A stretch of 64,000 bases of DNA from Pyrinomonadaceae bacterium (GTDB taxonomy: Bacteria > Acidobacteriota > Blastocatellia > Pyrinomonadales > Pyrinomonadaceae), in NCBI GenBank assembly GCA_026129865.1, contig JAHCHG010000001.1, positions 186,001 through 250,000 on the forward strand, given 5' to 3'. A program made the position numbers and the translations under genes. The notes beneath the pieces were generated by a model. The model saw only the letters and a list, made by a program, of their open reading frames with translations. It ran no database searches and was not told the origin of the DNA. Every line of letters starts with the position of its first letter. Positions within the stretch are counted from its first letter, which is position 1. Positions 1 to 7,460 of this stretch are shown piece after piece.

Positions 1-403
1 GCTTATACGCAATTTTGTCACAAAAAGTTTTAGTCCGCGACGGCATAAACAAAAAAGTGCCGAAGTTCTTTCAATGGCGTCTTTTATGAGTTTCCGACGG
101 TAAATCCGATCGGCTTACGTTATATCGCCGCCAACTGTGCTCTTTGCGAATATCGACTCGCGCTCAGCCTATCAACGATCGACGCACAAATGAAATGCCG
201 CACGAGCCGGAATATTAAATCGAACCGACGCTTTCTATGTAAATTAGTTTAGAAAATTATTCGGCGTTAATTTCGCCCCGGATAGAGAAGTTTCCTTCAA
301 TAAAAATAGATACTATAATCGTCAGTGAAGAATTTTTTGAACCGGACAAAGCGAAATTAATTCCGCAACCCTTCGCGTTTCCGACGCGTCCAAAAACTGA
401 CCG
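1..403. other. Gene-free left edge
   Basis: No reading frame of convincing length or codon character is seen on either strand before the lytic transglycosylase gene. The only recognisable signal is a TATAAT hexamer at 314-319. The rest has no repeat or hairpin that stands out. The gene to the left lies outside the window. Confidence 0.5.
291..319 (+). promoter_or_regulatory. Putative sigma70-type promoter of slt
   Basis: A consensus -10 hexamer TATAAT lies at 314-319, with only a weak -35 candidate (tttcct, 291-296) at 17-nt spacing. It would give a 5' leader of about 100 nt before the transglycosylase start at 434. The -10 is convincing and the -35 is not. Confidence 0.35.
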
Positions 404-433
404 ATGACACGGGATCTAATAACTCAAATAATT

Positions 434-1822
434 ATGAAAATCTTTTTTATTGCAGCCGTTTTTATTTTGTTTAGCTATACTTCCGGACCTGCACAGTCTT
501 ACAACGACTCTGCCCTCGACAATGTAATTGGCGAAGACAGCGCATCGCGCGATTCGCAAAAGTCGCTCGCGACCCTGCCCGTTGGAACGCATATTTACCG
601 CGCCGACGTTTATATGGCGAACCGACATTTTCCCGAAGCTCGTGAACATTGGCAAAAAATTCTCTCAAATTATCCGAACGATCCCAGCGTTCCGAAAACG
701 CTTTTCGGAATGGGGCGATCATATATGTGGGAGCGAAATTATGAACAGGCAGTTTTCTGGTTCGACAGATTATTTCGAGAATTTACGAACACACCGGATG
801 GTCGAAACGGATTGAATTACAAAGGTGCGAGCTATGTACGCTGGGGCAAAAGCGCCGAAGCCGCCGAGGTTTACAAGCAATACACCGTGATGTTTCCGTA
901 TGGCGAAAAAGCGGATTCCGCATATCTGAACATCATTGATGCCCTGCGCGAAATTAAAAAATATGACGAAGCGAACGAATGGGTTGCGAAAACAGCCGAA
1001 CGATTCAAAGGAACACCGGTAGAAATAAATGCTCACCATGCAAAGCTGCGAATGGAGATCTCGCGCGAAAACTGGAAATCTGCGATCGAAACCGCCGATA
1101 AGCTACTCGAACTCGGCGATTTTCGCGATTCGATGGCGTGGACCGACGAGGTTAAATATTTGAAAGCATATTCGCTCGAGCGGTCCGGAAAAACCGCCGA
1201 AGCAAAAATTGCCTATCTGGCGATTCCGGACAGCGCAACGTCTTATTACGGCGGTTTAGCGACTGAAAGACTCCAAAAACTTGGCATGACCGCGGCGGCG
1301 AAAGAGCGTTCTTCGTCGATCGGTTCAAATCTTTCGTCAAAATATCCCGTGCTTTTCCGGAACGAACTTTTGAAAGTGTCGCGTGCACGCGATCTCGATC
1401 CGCGATTTTTGCTTGCGATAATGATGCAGGAAAGTGCGTTCAAACCCCGTGCGAAATCGCCGGCGGCAGCCCGCGGACTTTTACAGCTCGTTTACGATAC
1501 GGCGATAAAATATAATAAACAGGCGGGCTTCCCGAACCTTGAACCCGACGATCTTTACGACCCCGCGACCAATATTTCGATCGGAAGCGTTTATATTTCA
1601 GAGCTTAAAAATGAATTCGGCGGTCTTTATGAAGCGATCGCAACCAGCTATAACGGCGGCGAGGACAACGCGGCGCGCTGGCTGTCGAGAACTAATCCGA
1701 AGGATCCCGGTGTATTTGCTTCCGAAGTAGGATTCAAGGAAACGAAGAATTATGTTTTCAAAGTAATGAGCAACTACCGCGTTTATCGCGAGCTTTATAA
1801 TGAAAACCTCGTGAAGAAATAA
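434..1822 (+). CDS. slt: Soluble lytic murein transglycosylase (Slt family) with TPR-like N-terminus
   Basis: This enzyme cleaves the beta-1,4 MurNAc-GlcNAc bond of peptidoglycan with 1,6-anhydro ring formation, in the periplasm. The chosen start gives 462 residues and a signal peptide (MKIFFIAAVFILFSY, cleavage near PAQS); an upstream ATG at 404 would put ten polar residues in front of it. Residues about 40-290 are helical TPR-like repeats, as in the superhelical part of Slt70. The C-terminal SLT domain has the family motifs: catalytic Glu333 in MMQESAF, then ARGLLQL, ATSYNGG and a closing NYVFKVMSNY segment. The length is shorter than E. coli Slt70 (about 645) but normal for Acidobacteriota and Deltaproteobacteria homologues. 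It stands alone, convergent with ilvA 33 bp downstream. Family assignment is firm; substrate preference is unknown. Confidence 0.9.
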   Translation: MKIFFIAAVFILFSYTSGPAQSYNDSALDNVIGEDSASRDSQKSLATLPVGTHIYRADVYMANRHFPEAREHWQKILSNYPNDPSVPKTLFGMGRSYMWERNYEQAVFWFDRLFREFTNTPDGRNGLNYKGASYVRWGKSAEAAEVYKQYTVMFPYGEKADSAYLNIIDALREIKKYDEANEWVAKTAERFKGTPVEINAHHAKLRMEISRENWKSAIETADKLLELGDFRDSMAWTDEVKYLKAYSLERSGKTAEAKIAYLAIPDSATSYYGGLATERLQKLGMTAAAKERSSSIGSNLSSKYPVLFRNELLKVSRARDLDPRFLLAIMMQESAFKPRAKSPAAARGLLQLVYDTAIKYNKQAGFPNLEPDDLYDPATNISIGSVYISELKNEFGGLYEAIATSYNGGEDNAARWLSRTNPKDPGVFASEVGFKETKNYVFKVMSNYRVYRELYNENLVKK

Positions 1823-1855
1823 ATAACGACCGCGCGGCGGGAAGTAGATCTTTCG

Positions 1856-3088
1856 TTACTCTTCCCAATCGCCGATGCCTTCGCGTTCTACGTGGTAACC
1901 GACTTCTTCGAGATGATTAAAGACTTCGATTCCGTGATCGTCGTCGCGAACTTCTAAAAGCATTTCAATTCCGACCCGACCAAGCGGTGCGAGCCACATT
2001 GCACGGCGGTGAAAGACTTCAATGACGTTAGCACCCGTTTCGGCTACGTGATTGAGCAGTGCGGCAAGCATTCCCGGGCGGTCGACAACTAGAAGTTTCA
2101 AGATCTGATAGCGTCCCTGACGAACCAGAACCTGTTCGAGAATTCTCGCAAGAAGATTTGCGTCGATATTTCCGCCGCAAAGTACCGCGCAAACGGTATC
2201 TTCCGGTTCGAGATCTATTTTTTTCGCAAGCAAAGCCGCAAGTCCCGCCGCGCCCGCGCCTTCGACGACCAGCCGCGAATTTTGAACACAGTGAAAAATT
2301 CCCCGGGCGATCTCTTCTTCCGAAACCGTAACGATATCATCGACATATTTCCCAATTATTTCGAGCGTTTTCAGACCGGGACTTTTTACTGCAATTCCAT
2401 CTGCGATCGTTGCCTGAAAATTTATATCGACGGGTTTTCCTACTTCAAGGGAAGGTTTCATCGGCGCGCAGTTTTCAGCCTGAACACCGATCACGCGAAT
2501 CTTCGGATTTAACGATTTTGCCGCGATCGCGGTACCGGAAATGACGCCGCCGCCGCCGATCGGAACGACGATGACGCTGACGTCGGGAATATCTCGGACT
2601 ATCTCCAAACCGATAGTTCCCTGTCCGGAAATTATCAGATCGTCGTCAAAGGCGTGAACGTAGATATATCCTTTTTCTTCGCAAAGCTGCTTTGAAAAAG
2701 CGACCGCTTCGTCGAAAGTTTCTCCGTGTAAAATGACGTTCGCGCCGAGGTTTTTCGTGGCGATCACCTTTGTCAGCGGCGCATGTTTAGGCATGACGAT
2801 CGTCGCGTTGATATTATGCAGCGCCGCAGCAAGCGCGACGCCCTGCGCATGATTTCCGGCAGAACCGGCGATCACGCCTCGCTTCATCTCGTCGTCGGAA
2901 AAGCGGTGAATTTTGTTGTATGCCCCGCGGATCTTAAACGAACCGCTTTTCTGCAGGCATTCGGCTTTCAGAAAAGAGGTCGTCCCGAGCTCTTTCGAAA
3001 GTCGTTCATCGTATATTACCGGAGTACTAACGATCACTCCGTCGAGAATTGTCTGCGCTTCGTAAATGTTTTCTATGGATACCGTCAT
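1856..3088 (-). CDS. ilvA: Threonine dehydratase (threonine ammonia-lyase) with C-terminal ACT domain
   Basis: A PLP enzyme converting L-threonine to 2-oxobutanoate and ammonia, the first committed step to isoleucine. The fold-type II PLP lysine is Lys52 in SGSFKIRGAY; the phosphate-binding glycine loop is PIGGGGVISG, and a GSAGNHAQG substrate loop is present. Residues from about 330 form a single ACT-like regulatory domain (LLVVDRPGMLAALL...). At 410 residues it matches the short TdcB/IlvA-1 class rather than the 514-residue E. coli IlvA with two ACT-like repeats. The ACT domain favours an allosterically regulated biosynthetic or mixed role, but TdcB-like catabolic use cannot be excluded. 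No other ilv genes are nearby. A TATAAT box sits 11 nt upstream of the ATG, so the transcript would be almost leaderless. Confidence 0.9.
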   Translation of the reverse strand: MTVSIENIYEAQTILDGVIVSTPVIYDERLSKELGTTSFLKAECLQKSGSFKIRGAYNKIHRFSDDEMKRGVIAGSAGNHAQGVALAAALHNINATIVMPKHAPLTKVIATKNLGANVILHGETFDEAVAFSKQLCEEKGYIYVHAFDDDLIISGQGTIGLEIVRDIPDVSVIVVPIGGGGVISGTAIAAKSLNPKIRVIGVQAENCAPMKPSLEVGKPVDINFQATIADGIAVKSPGLKTLEIIGKYVDDIVTVSEEEIARGIFHCVQNSRLVVEGAGAAGLAALLAKKIDLEPEDTVCAVLCGGNIDANLLARILEQVLVRQGRYQILKLLVVDRPGMLAALLNHVAETGANVIEVFHRRAMWLAPLGRVGIEMLLEVRDDDHGIEVFNHLEEVGYHVEREGIGDWEE

Positions 3089-3098
3089 GGTTGTCGGG

Positions 3099-3104
3099 AT
3101 TATA
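3099..3104 (-). promoter_or_regulatory. -10 box directly upstream of ilvA
   Basis: On the minus strand TATAAT reads from 3104 to 3099, and the ilvA ATG begins at 3088. Transcription would start about four bases before the start codon. The -35 candidate (TTCAAT at 18-nt spacing) is weak, and there is no Shine-Dalgarno in the remaining space. Confidence 0.45.
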
Positions 3105-3138
3105 CGACAAACCGGCGCTTCAATTGAAATTAGTTTGG

Positions 3139-3242
3139 AAAAAAAGCGGGTTCGGGCGATGATTTAGGAAGGAAATAAATGCAGAAATTATGGAAGGTTA
3201 TTGAACTATTCTTGAATTATTAGTGATCTTCGCCCAAACCCG
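3139..3242 (-). other. Long hairpin with terminator-like tail (candidate small RNA end or attenuator)
   Basis: Bases 3147-3164 pair with 3225-3242 at 16 of 18 positions (one G-U included), with a 60-nt loop. Read on the minus strand the stem is followed by a C and seven T residues (3145-3139), the pattern of an intrinsic terminator. No minus-strand gene lies upstream that would need one, since the ilvA promoter is downstream of it. A short independent RNA is therefore possible. On the plus strand the loop carries AGGAAGGA at 3166-3173 and a 14-codon frame 3179-3223. Confidence 0.4.
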
Positions 3243-3415
3243 TATATTTAAATTAGTACGGAATCAAAAACTCGCTTATTAATTCCGCGCTTCATTCATT
3301 AACGCGCGAAGTCGCGTTCGGTTGCATCAATCTCAAAAAAACTTCCGCCAAAACATTATCGAATGTTTTTCCAAAATAATATATATTTGAACAAAACGAA
3401 TTACTGGAGGTCGTA

Positions 3416-4435
3416 ATGGACGCATTTTTTGGACTTGGATTTGTTCTCTTTGCATTTATAGGTATAGCGCTGTTAATTGTGCTGGCAAAAACGATTAAGA
3501 TCGTTCCGCAGTCGAGCGTGCTGCTAATAGAAAGACTCGGGCGGTTTCACAAGGTCGCGCAGAGCGGTTTGAACATCGTTCTGCCGTTTATCGAAGCTCC
3601 GCGTGCGGTTTTTTGGACGAACACGCGCCCCGGAATTACATCCATCGACCTTCGTGAACAATACATCGACTTGCCGCCGCAGCCCGTTATCACGCGCGAT
3701 AACGTAACGATCAATGTCGATTCCGTCGTCTACTGGCAGATCACCGATCCGGTTAAATCCGTTTATGAGGTAAACGATCTCGTCGGCGGTATCGTTCAGC
3801 TGACTATAACCGGAATGCGCGCCGTTATGGGCGAAATGGATCTCGATCACACGCTTTCATCGCGCGATCAGATCAATAACAAACTTCGCATAATTCTTGA
3901 TGAAGCCACCGATAAATGGGGCGTAAAAGTTACCCGTGTCGATGTTAAGAATATTAACCCGCCGGAAGACGTCCGCATAACGATGGAAAAACAGATGACA
4001 GCGGAACGTAACCGTCGTGCGCTTGTTTTGCAGGCGGAAGGCGACAAGCAGGCTGCGATCGCACGCGCTGAAGGTGAAAAGCAATCCGCGATCATGCGCG
4101 CCGAAGGTGCGAAAACATCTGCGATCCTTGAAGCCGAGGGCGCCGCGCAGGCTCGTCTTCGGGCTGCTTCTGCCGAAGCCGAAGCAATCGCGCAGATATC
4201 AAAAACTATCGGGAACTCTGCGGACACCGCGCAGTACTTGATTACGGCGCGATACATTGAATCGCTTCGCGACATGTCGCGGTCAAACAATTCAAAAGTG
4301 ATCTTTATGCCTGTTGAAACCTCGTCAATGCTTTCGAGCATCGGCGCGTTTAAAGAGGTTTTTGCAGAAACCGGTGAAAAACGCGATGACACAAAATTGA
4401 AATCGCCGAATTCTCCTAAAGAACTGAATCAGTAA
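3416..4435 (+). CDS. SPFH/Band 7 (stomatin-like) membrane protein
   Basis: A member of the stomatin/prohibitin/flotillin family that forms large membrane-bound oligomeric rings, usually linked to membrane microdomains and protease control. The start is fixed by a strong GGAGG at 3405-3409. One N-terminal transmembrane segment (about residues 5-27, GFVLFAFIGIALLIVLA) is followed by the Band 7 domain (about 30-210), which includes the family signature PPEDVRITMEKQMTAERNRR. After that comes an Ala/Glu-rich helix with repeated AEGxKxSAI units (about 205-255), as in QmcA-type proteins. The usual partner, an NfeD-like membrane protein, is not adjacent. A GC-rich hairpin follows the stop. The paralogue group (QmcA-like) is probable; the client process is unknown. 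Confidence 0.88.
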   Translation: MDAFFGLGFVLFAFIGIALLIVLAKTIKIVPQSSVLLIERLGRFHKVAQSGLNIVLPFIEAPRAVFWTNTRPGITSIDLREQYIDLPPQPVITRDNVTINVDSVVYWQITDPVKSVYEVNDLVGGIVQLTITGMRAVMGEMDLDHTLSSRDQINNKLRIILDEATDKWGVKVTRVDVKNINPPEDVRITMEKQMTAERNRRALVLQAEGDKQAAIARAEGEKQSAIMRAEGAKTSAILEAEGAAQARLRAASAEAEAIAQISKTIGNSADTAQYLITARYIESLRDMSRSNNSKVIFMPVETSSMLSSIGAFKEVFAETGEKRDDTKLKSPNSPKELNQ

Positions 4436-4447
4436 GCATTTAACTTT

Positions 4448-4497
4448 GCGGGTGTGAATTTATAAGTCTTGTTATCGATTTGCACCCGCGTTTCGTT
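4448..4497 (+). terminator. Intrinsic terminator after the SPFH gene
   Basis: GCGGGTG (4448-4454) pairs perfectly with CACCCGC (4483-4489). The loop is 28 nt and the tail is T-rich (gtttcgttt). It lies 12 nt after the SPFH stop and before the glutathione peroxidase gene. Confidence 0.55.
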
Positions 4498-4555
4498 TGA
4501 AAATTTTATGCGATTCTGAGATTATACGTCGATCCCGAACCAGAGAGAGAATTTT

Positions 4556-5161
4556 ATGAAAAAGCTTCTTTTTATGTTTGCCGCGGCAGTTTTGATCGCC
4601 GGCTATGTTTTTTACGATGTAAGCACGTCCAGCGGATTCAATAAACGCTCGGTCCATGAATTTACTGCGATGGATATTGACGGAAAAGATGTCAGCCTAA
4701 AGTCGTACAGCGGCGATATACTTCTAATCGTAAACACAGCAAGTCAATGCGGTTACACGCCGCAGTACGAAGGACTGCAAAAGATCTACGATCGATTTAA
4801 AGATAAGAATTTTAAAGTGATCGGCTTTCCGACCAACAACTTCGGCGGTCAGGAACCGGGTTCGAATGAGGAGATCAAAGATTTTTGTACGACAAAATAT
4901 AAAGTTACCTTCCCGATGTTCGCCAAGATCTCGGTCAAAGGCGAAGACCAGCATCCGCTTTACAAATTTTTGACAGATAAAGAACAAAACGGTGAATTTG
5001 GCGGCGATATCACCTGGAATTTTAATAAGTTTCTCGCGAACGAAAAAGGTGAAATAGTCGCCCGGTTCACGTCGAAGGACACGCCGGAAAGCGAAACGGT
5101 CGTTAACGCGATCGAGAAATATATCGCCGAACGAGACGCCGCAAAAGACAAAGCTAAATAG
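4556..5161 (+). CDS. Glutathione peroxidase family thiol peroxidase, membrane-anchored or exported
   Basis: A peroxide-reducing enzyme of the Gpx family, probably thioredoxin-dependent like most bacterial Cys-type members. The peroxidatic residue is Cys65 in NTASQCGYTPQY (a cysteine codon, not selenocysteine). A second conserved cysteine, Cys111 in DFCTTKY, is the usual resolving residue of the 2-Cys class. The active-site Gln (FGGQEPG) and Trp (WNFNKF) are present. Unlike the short cytosolic enzymes it begins with a hydrophobic segment (residues 3-20, LLFMFAAAVLIAGYVFY), so it is exported or anchored. Its last 8 bp overlap the convergent thpR gene. The GAGAGA just upstream of the ATG is a moderate ribosome-binding site. 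Confidence 0.9.
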   Translation: MKKLLFMFAAAVLIAGYVFYDVSTSSGFNKRSVHEFTAMDIDGKDVSLKSYSGDILLIVNTASQCGYTPQYEGLQKIYDRFKDKNFKVIGFPTNNFGGQEPGSNEEIKDFCTTKYKVTFPMFAKISVKGEDQHPLYKFLTDKEQNGEFGGDITWNFNKFLANEKGEIVARFTSKDTPESETVVNAIEKYIAERDAAKDKAK

Positions 5162-5726
5162 AAATTCTTTCCAAAATTTTATAAACCGAGCCTGTCGGCA
5201 GAATTTTGCTTTCAAAGATCGAGATCTCTGAAACATTAAACCCGACGGGCTCGAAATGTTTTTGAGAATGCGTTCTTGCAAGCAAACTTGCATTATCCGC
5301 ATCGCGAACGCGACCGATAGTTAAATGCGGCACAAATTTTCTTGCCTCCTTCTCAAATCCCAGTCTTTGGAGATTGTCCGATAATTGATTTTCGATAGCT
5401 GAAAGTGCGTCAATGCCCCCCGACAGACCGAGCCAGATAATTCGAGGTTTTCGAATGTTCGGAAAGACGCCCGTATTTTCAACCTTTAGGTCGAAATGCG
5501 GTAAATTTTTAACCGAACTTCGAACCTCGTGAATTACGGATTCCATCCTATCCGCTTCGACATCTCCCAAAAATTTTAGCGTTATATGCAGCTTTTCCGC
5601 TCGTTCCCAACCGACTTTTACCGCGCGAAATTCAGTTCGAAGTTCGGCGATGTAAGCTGCTGCCGCTTTTCTCGCTGCGTCCGAAAGATCAATTCCTATA
5701 AAGATTCTCTTCTTGTCGTTTTTCAT
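5154..5726 (-). CDS. thpR: RNA 2',3'-cyclic phosphodiesterase (ThpR/LigT)
   Basis: A 2H-superfamily phosphoesterase that opens 2',3'-cyclic phosphate ends of RNA to 2'-phosphates and can ligate tRNA halves in vitro. Both catalytic HxT motifs are present: LHITLKF in the first half and PHLTIGRV in the second, about 85 residues apart. Length (190 aa) is typical. The N-terminus RIFIGIDLSDAARKA matches the family start. It converges on glutathione peroxidase with an 8-bp overlap of the coding ends, and diverges from mltG with only 44 bp between starts, so the two promoters must overlap. Its biological substrate is not settled for the family. Confidence 0.88.
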   Translation of the reverse strand: MKNDKKRIFIGIDLSDAARKAAAAYIAELRTEFRAVKVGWERAEKLHITLKFLGDVEADRMESVIHEVRSSVKNLPHFDLKVENTGVFPNIRKPRIIWLGLSGGIDALSAIENQLSDNLQRLGFEKEARKFVPHLTIGRVRDADNASLLARTHSQKHFEPVGFNVSEISIFESKILPTGSVYKILERISI

Positions 5727-5770
5727 TCTGTGGTTTAAGACCGCGAACTTTGTTAAAATTTTCGGGTCAT

Positions 5771-6841
5771 ATGAAATATACCAAATTCATTTTCGCCTTC
5801 TTGATCTTGCTCGCCGCGGCGGTCGCGGCTTTTTCATATTGGACATACAGCTCGCTGTCCGCGCCGCACTCGCATGACAAATCCGAAACATACATCAAGA
5901 TCGAAAAGGGGTCGACTCCAAATCAAATAATAGAAAAGCTTTCTGACGAAGGCATTTTGAGTGCAAAGCTGCCGCTGAAGATATATGTCAGAACTGTCGG
6001 AAGTTCTTCAAAATTTCAGGCTGGCGAATATAAATTTGCTTCGCCGATTACTCCGCTTGAAGTTTTAAACGAATTGGCGAAAGGCGAGGAGCGAACCGTA
6101 AAACTCACAATTCCCGAAGGTTTTACCCGTTTCGACATCGCAGCGCGAATTGCTGAAAATTTTCCGCAAGAACCGCCTGTGAGCGAGACCGATATATTAA
6201 ACTTGATGAACGACACGTCGCTAATTCGCGAGTTCGACCCGGACGCCGGGAATCTTGAGGGTTATCTTTACCCGAGCACCTATAACATCGCGCCCGACGC
6301 CGCGCCGGCTTCGATCGTTAAAACGATGGTTGAGCAATTTAAAAAGACCTGGAAGCCCGAATGGACCGTGCGCGCCCGTGAATTGGGGCGGACAAATCGC
6401 GAGATCGTAACGATCGCTTCTCTCATCGAAACGGAATCCAAATTTGAGGAAGAACGCCGTGTCGTTTCTTCCGTTATCTATAACAGAATCAACCGAAATA
6501 TCCCGCTGGGCATAGATCAAACCGCGGTTTATATTGCAAAAATGCAAAACCGTTGGGACGGTGTTATTAATAAAAGCGACCTTGAGGTCGATTCGCCTTA
6601 TAACACGCGAAAATACGGCGGAATTCCGCCCGGACCGATCTCAAGCCCGAGCGCCAGCGCTATCGAAGCCGCGCTTTATCCGGATCAGACAGATTATATT
6701 TTCTACGTCTTAAACGTCGGCAAAAACGACGGTTCGCACGCATTTTTTAATAATGCACGCGATTTTGAGCGGGCAAAAGCCGCGTATCAAAGCTGGTTAG
6801 CGGAGGAACGTAAAAAAGTAAAACGATCCGAATCACAGTAA
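5771..6841 (+). CDS. mltG: Endolytic transglycosylase MltG (YceG family)
   Basis: An inner-membrane endolytic murein transglycosylase that cuts nascent glycan strands and is thought to act as a terminator of glycan polymerisation. The chosen ATG gives 356 residues with a transmembrane segment at about 5-25; an upstream ATG at 5750 only adds seven residues. A LysM-like lobe (about 40-110, EKGSTPNQIIEKL...) is followed by the YceG catalytic domain. The catalytic-region motif is IASLIETESKFEEER, then NIPLGIDQTAVY, YNTRKYGGIPPGPIS and FYVLNVGKNDGSHAFF, all diagnostic. In many bacteria mltG sits near ruvX or tmk; here it is followed by unrelated membrane genes. TTAAAAT at 5753-5759 could be a -10 box. 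Confidence 0.93.
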   Translation: MKYTKFIFAFLILLAAAVAAFSYWTYSSLSAPHSHDKSETYIKIEKGSTPNQIIEKLSDEGILSAKLPLKIYVRTVGSSSKFQAGEYKFASPITPLEVLNELAKGEERTVKLTIPEGFTRFDIAARIAENFPQEPPVSETDILNLMNDTSLIREFDPDAGNLEGYLYPSTYNIAPDAAPASIVKTMVEQFKKTWKPEWTVRARELGRTNREIVTIASLIETESKFEEERRVVSSVIYNRINRNIPLGIDQTAVYIAKMQNRWDGVINKSDLEVDSPYNTRKYGGIPPGPISSPSASAIEAALYPDQTDYIFYVLNVGKNDGSHAFFNNARDFERAKAAYQSWLAEERKKVKRSESQ

Positions 6842-6884
6842 AAAGGTTGGGGAACATATTAGAAATTTGCGTGTCTAATCGGGC

Positions 6885-7412
6885 ATGTTCGATCTGCAGG
6901 CAAACGAAAAATTCAAAGTGTTTTGTTCTCTCGCGCTTCTCTCGCTGGCGATTTCCCTATTTTCGTTTGCTCACGAATTTGTTGAAGTTTTTAACGATGC
7001 AGTTCGCGCCGATCAGCTCAAAAAATTTGATCAAGCCTCTAACCGACCTTCGTTCTCATTTACCGAATGTTTTCCGGACAATAGTCGCGGTTTTTACCGA
7101 ACATTTTCGTTCTTCGTTATGATTCTCGCAGTCTATTCGAGCCGGCGGCGAAAATTTTATCTAAGTTCCGCTTTCCTATCGGCATCCGCGTTCCTACTAT
7201 ATGTTTCCTGGCTAATTAGATGGGGCGGACGGGCGATCGAAAACGAAATATGGTTAAAGGAATGGACTATTAGTGAGCAGATCTTTTCCGTAGCAAACCC
7301 GTTTGATTATTCGCTGTTTTCCATACTTCCCTTCATTATTTTCTGGCAATTCCGGTTTGGATTTCGTATGCTCCTAGCAAGATTTCGCGCTCGAACAGAT
7401 CGGCTTATATGA
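6885..7412 (+). CDS. Hypothetical multi-pass membrane protein
   Basis: Not recognised. The 175-residue product has about four hydrophobic segments: near residues 10-30 (KVFCSLALLSLAISLFSF), 70-85 (FSFFVMILAVY), 92-112 (YLSSAFLSASAFLLYVSWLI) and 140-160. The C-terminus is basic (RFRARTDRLI), suggesting a cytoplasmic end. There is no clear Shine-Dalgarno before the ATG. It is 43 bp after mltG and 48 bp before the next gene on the same strand. Together with the following gene it forms a patch of poorly conserved membrane proteins between mltG and a phosphatase module. Confidence 0.6.
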   Translation: MFDLQANEKFKVFCSLALLSLAISLFSFAHEFVEVFNDAVRADQLKKFDQASNRPSFSFTECFPDNSRGFYRTFSFFVMILAVYSSRRRKFYLSSAFLSASAFLLYVSWLIRWGGRAIENEIWLKEWTISEQIFSVANPFDYSLFSILPFIIFWQFRFGFRMLLARFRARTDRLI

Positions 7413-7460
7413 CTTGGATGAAAATTCGAGAAAGCGCCCGCTAAGCAGGTGATTTCGTGA

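Larger units (their letters stand above)
3089..3415. other. Divergent intergenic region ilvA / SPFH gene
   Basis: This 327-bp gap separates two divergent genes. It holds the ilvA -10 box (3099-3104), a long imperfect inverted repeat (3147-3164 with 3225-3242) enclosing a 14-codon reading frame with a strong Shine-Dalgarno, a 6-bp stem hairpin AACGCG/CGCGTT at 3301-3318, and an AT-rich stretch at about 3375-3390 that may carry the SPFH promoter. No T-box or other known amino-acid riboswitch signature is visible before ilvA. Confidence 0.55.

Noticed and set aside
404..433. Longer Slt start at 404
   Set aside because: Ten extra residues would precede and weaken the signal peptide; the ATG at 434 gives a standard one.
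1839..1866. GGGAAG/CTTCCC hairpin between the convergent slt and ilvA ends
   Set aside because: Only a 6-bp stem without a T-run on either strand, and half of it lies in ilvA coding sequence.
3089..3415. T-box or other amino-acid riboswitch upstream of ilvA
   Set aside because: No T-box consensus, no Ile-rich leader peptide, and the ilvA -10 box lies downstream of the hairpin, so it cannot be in the ilvA leader.
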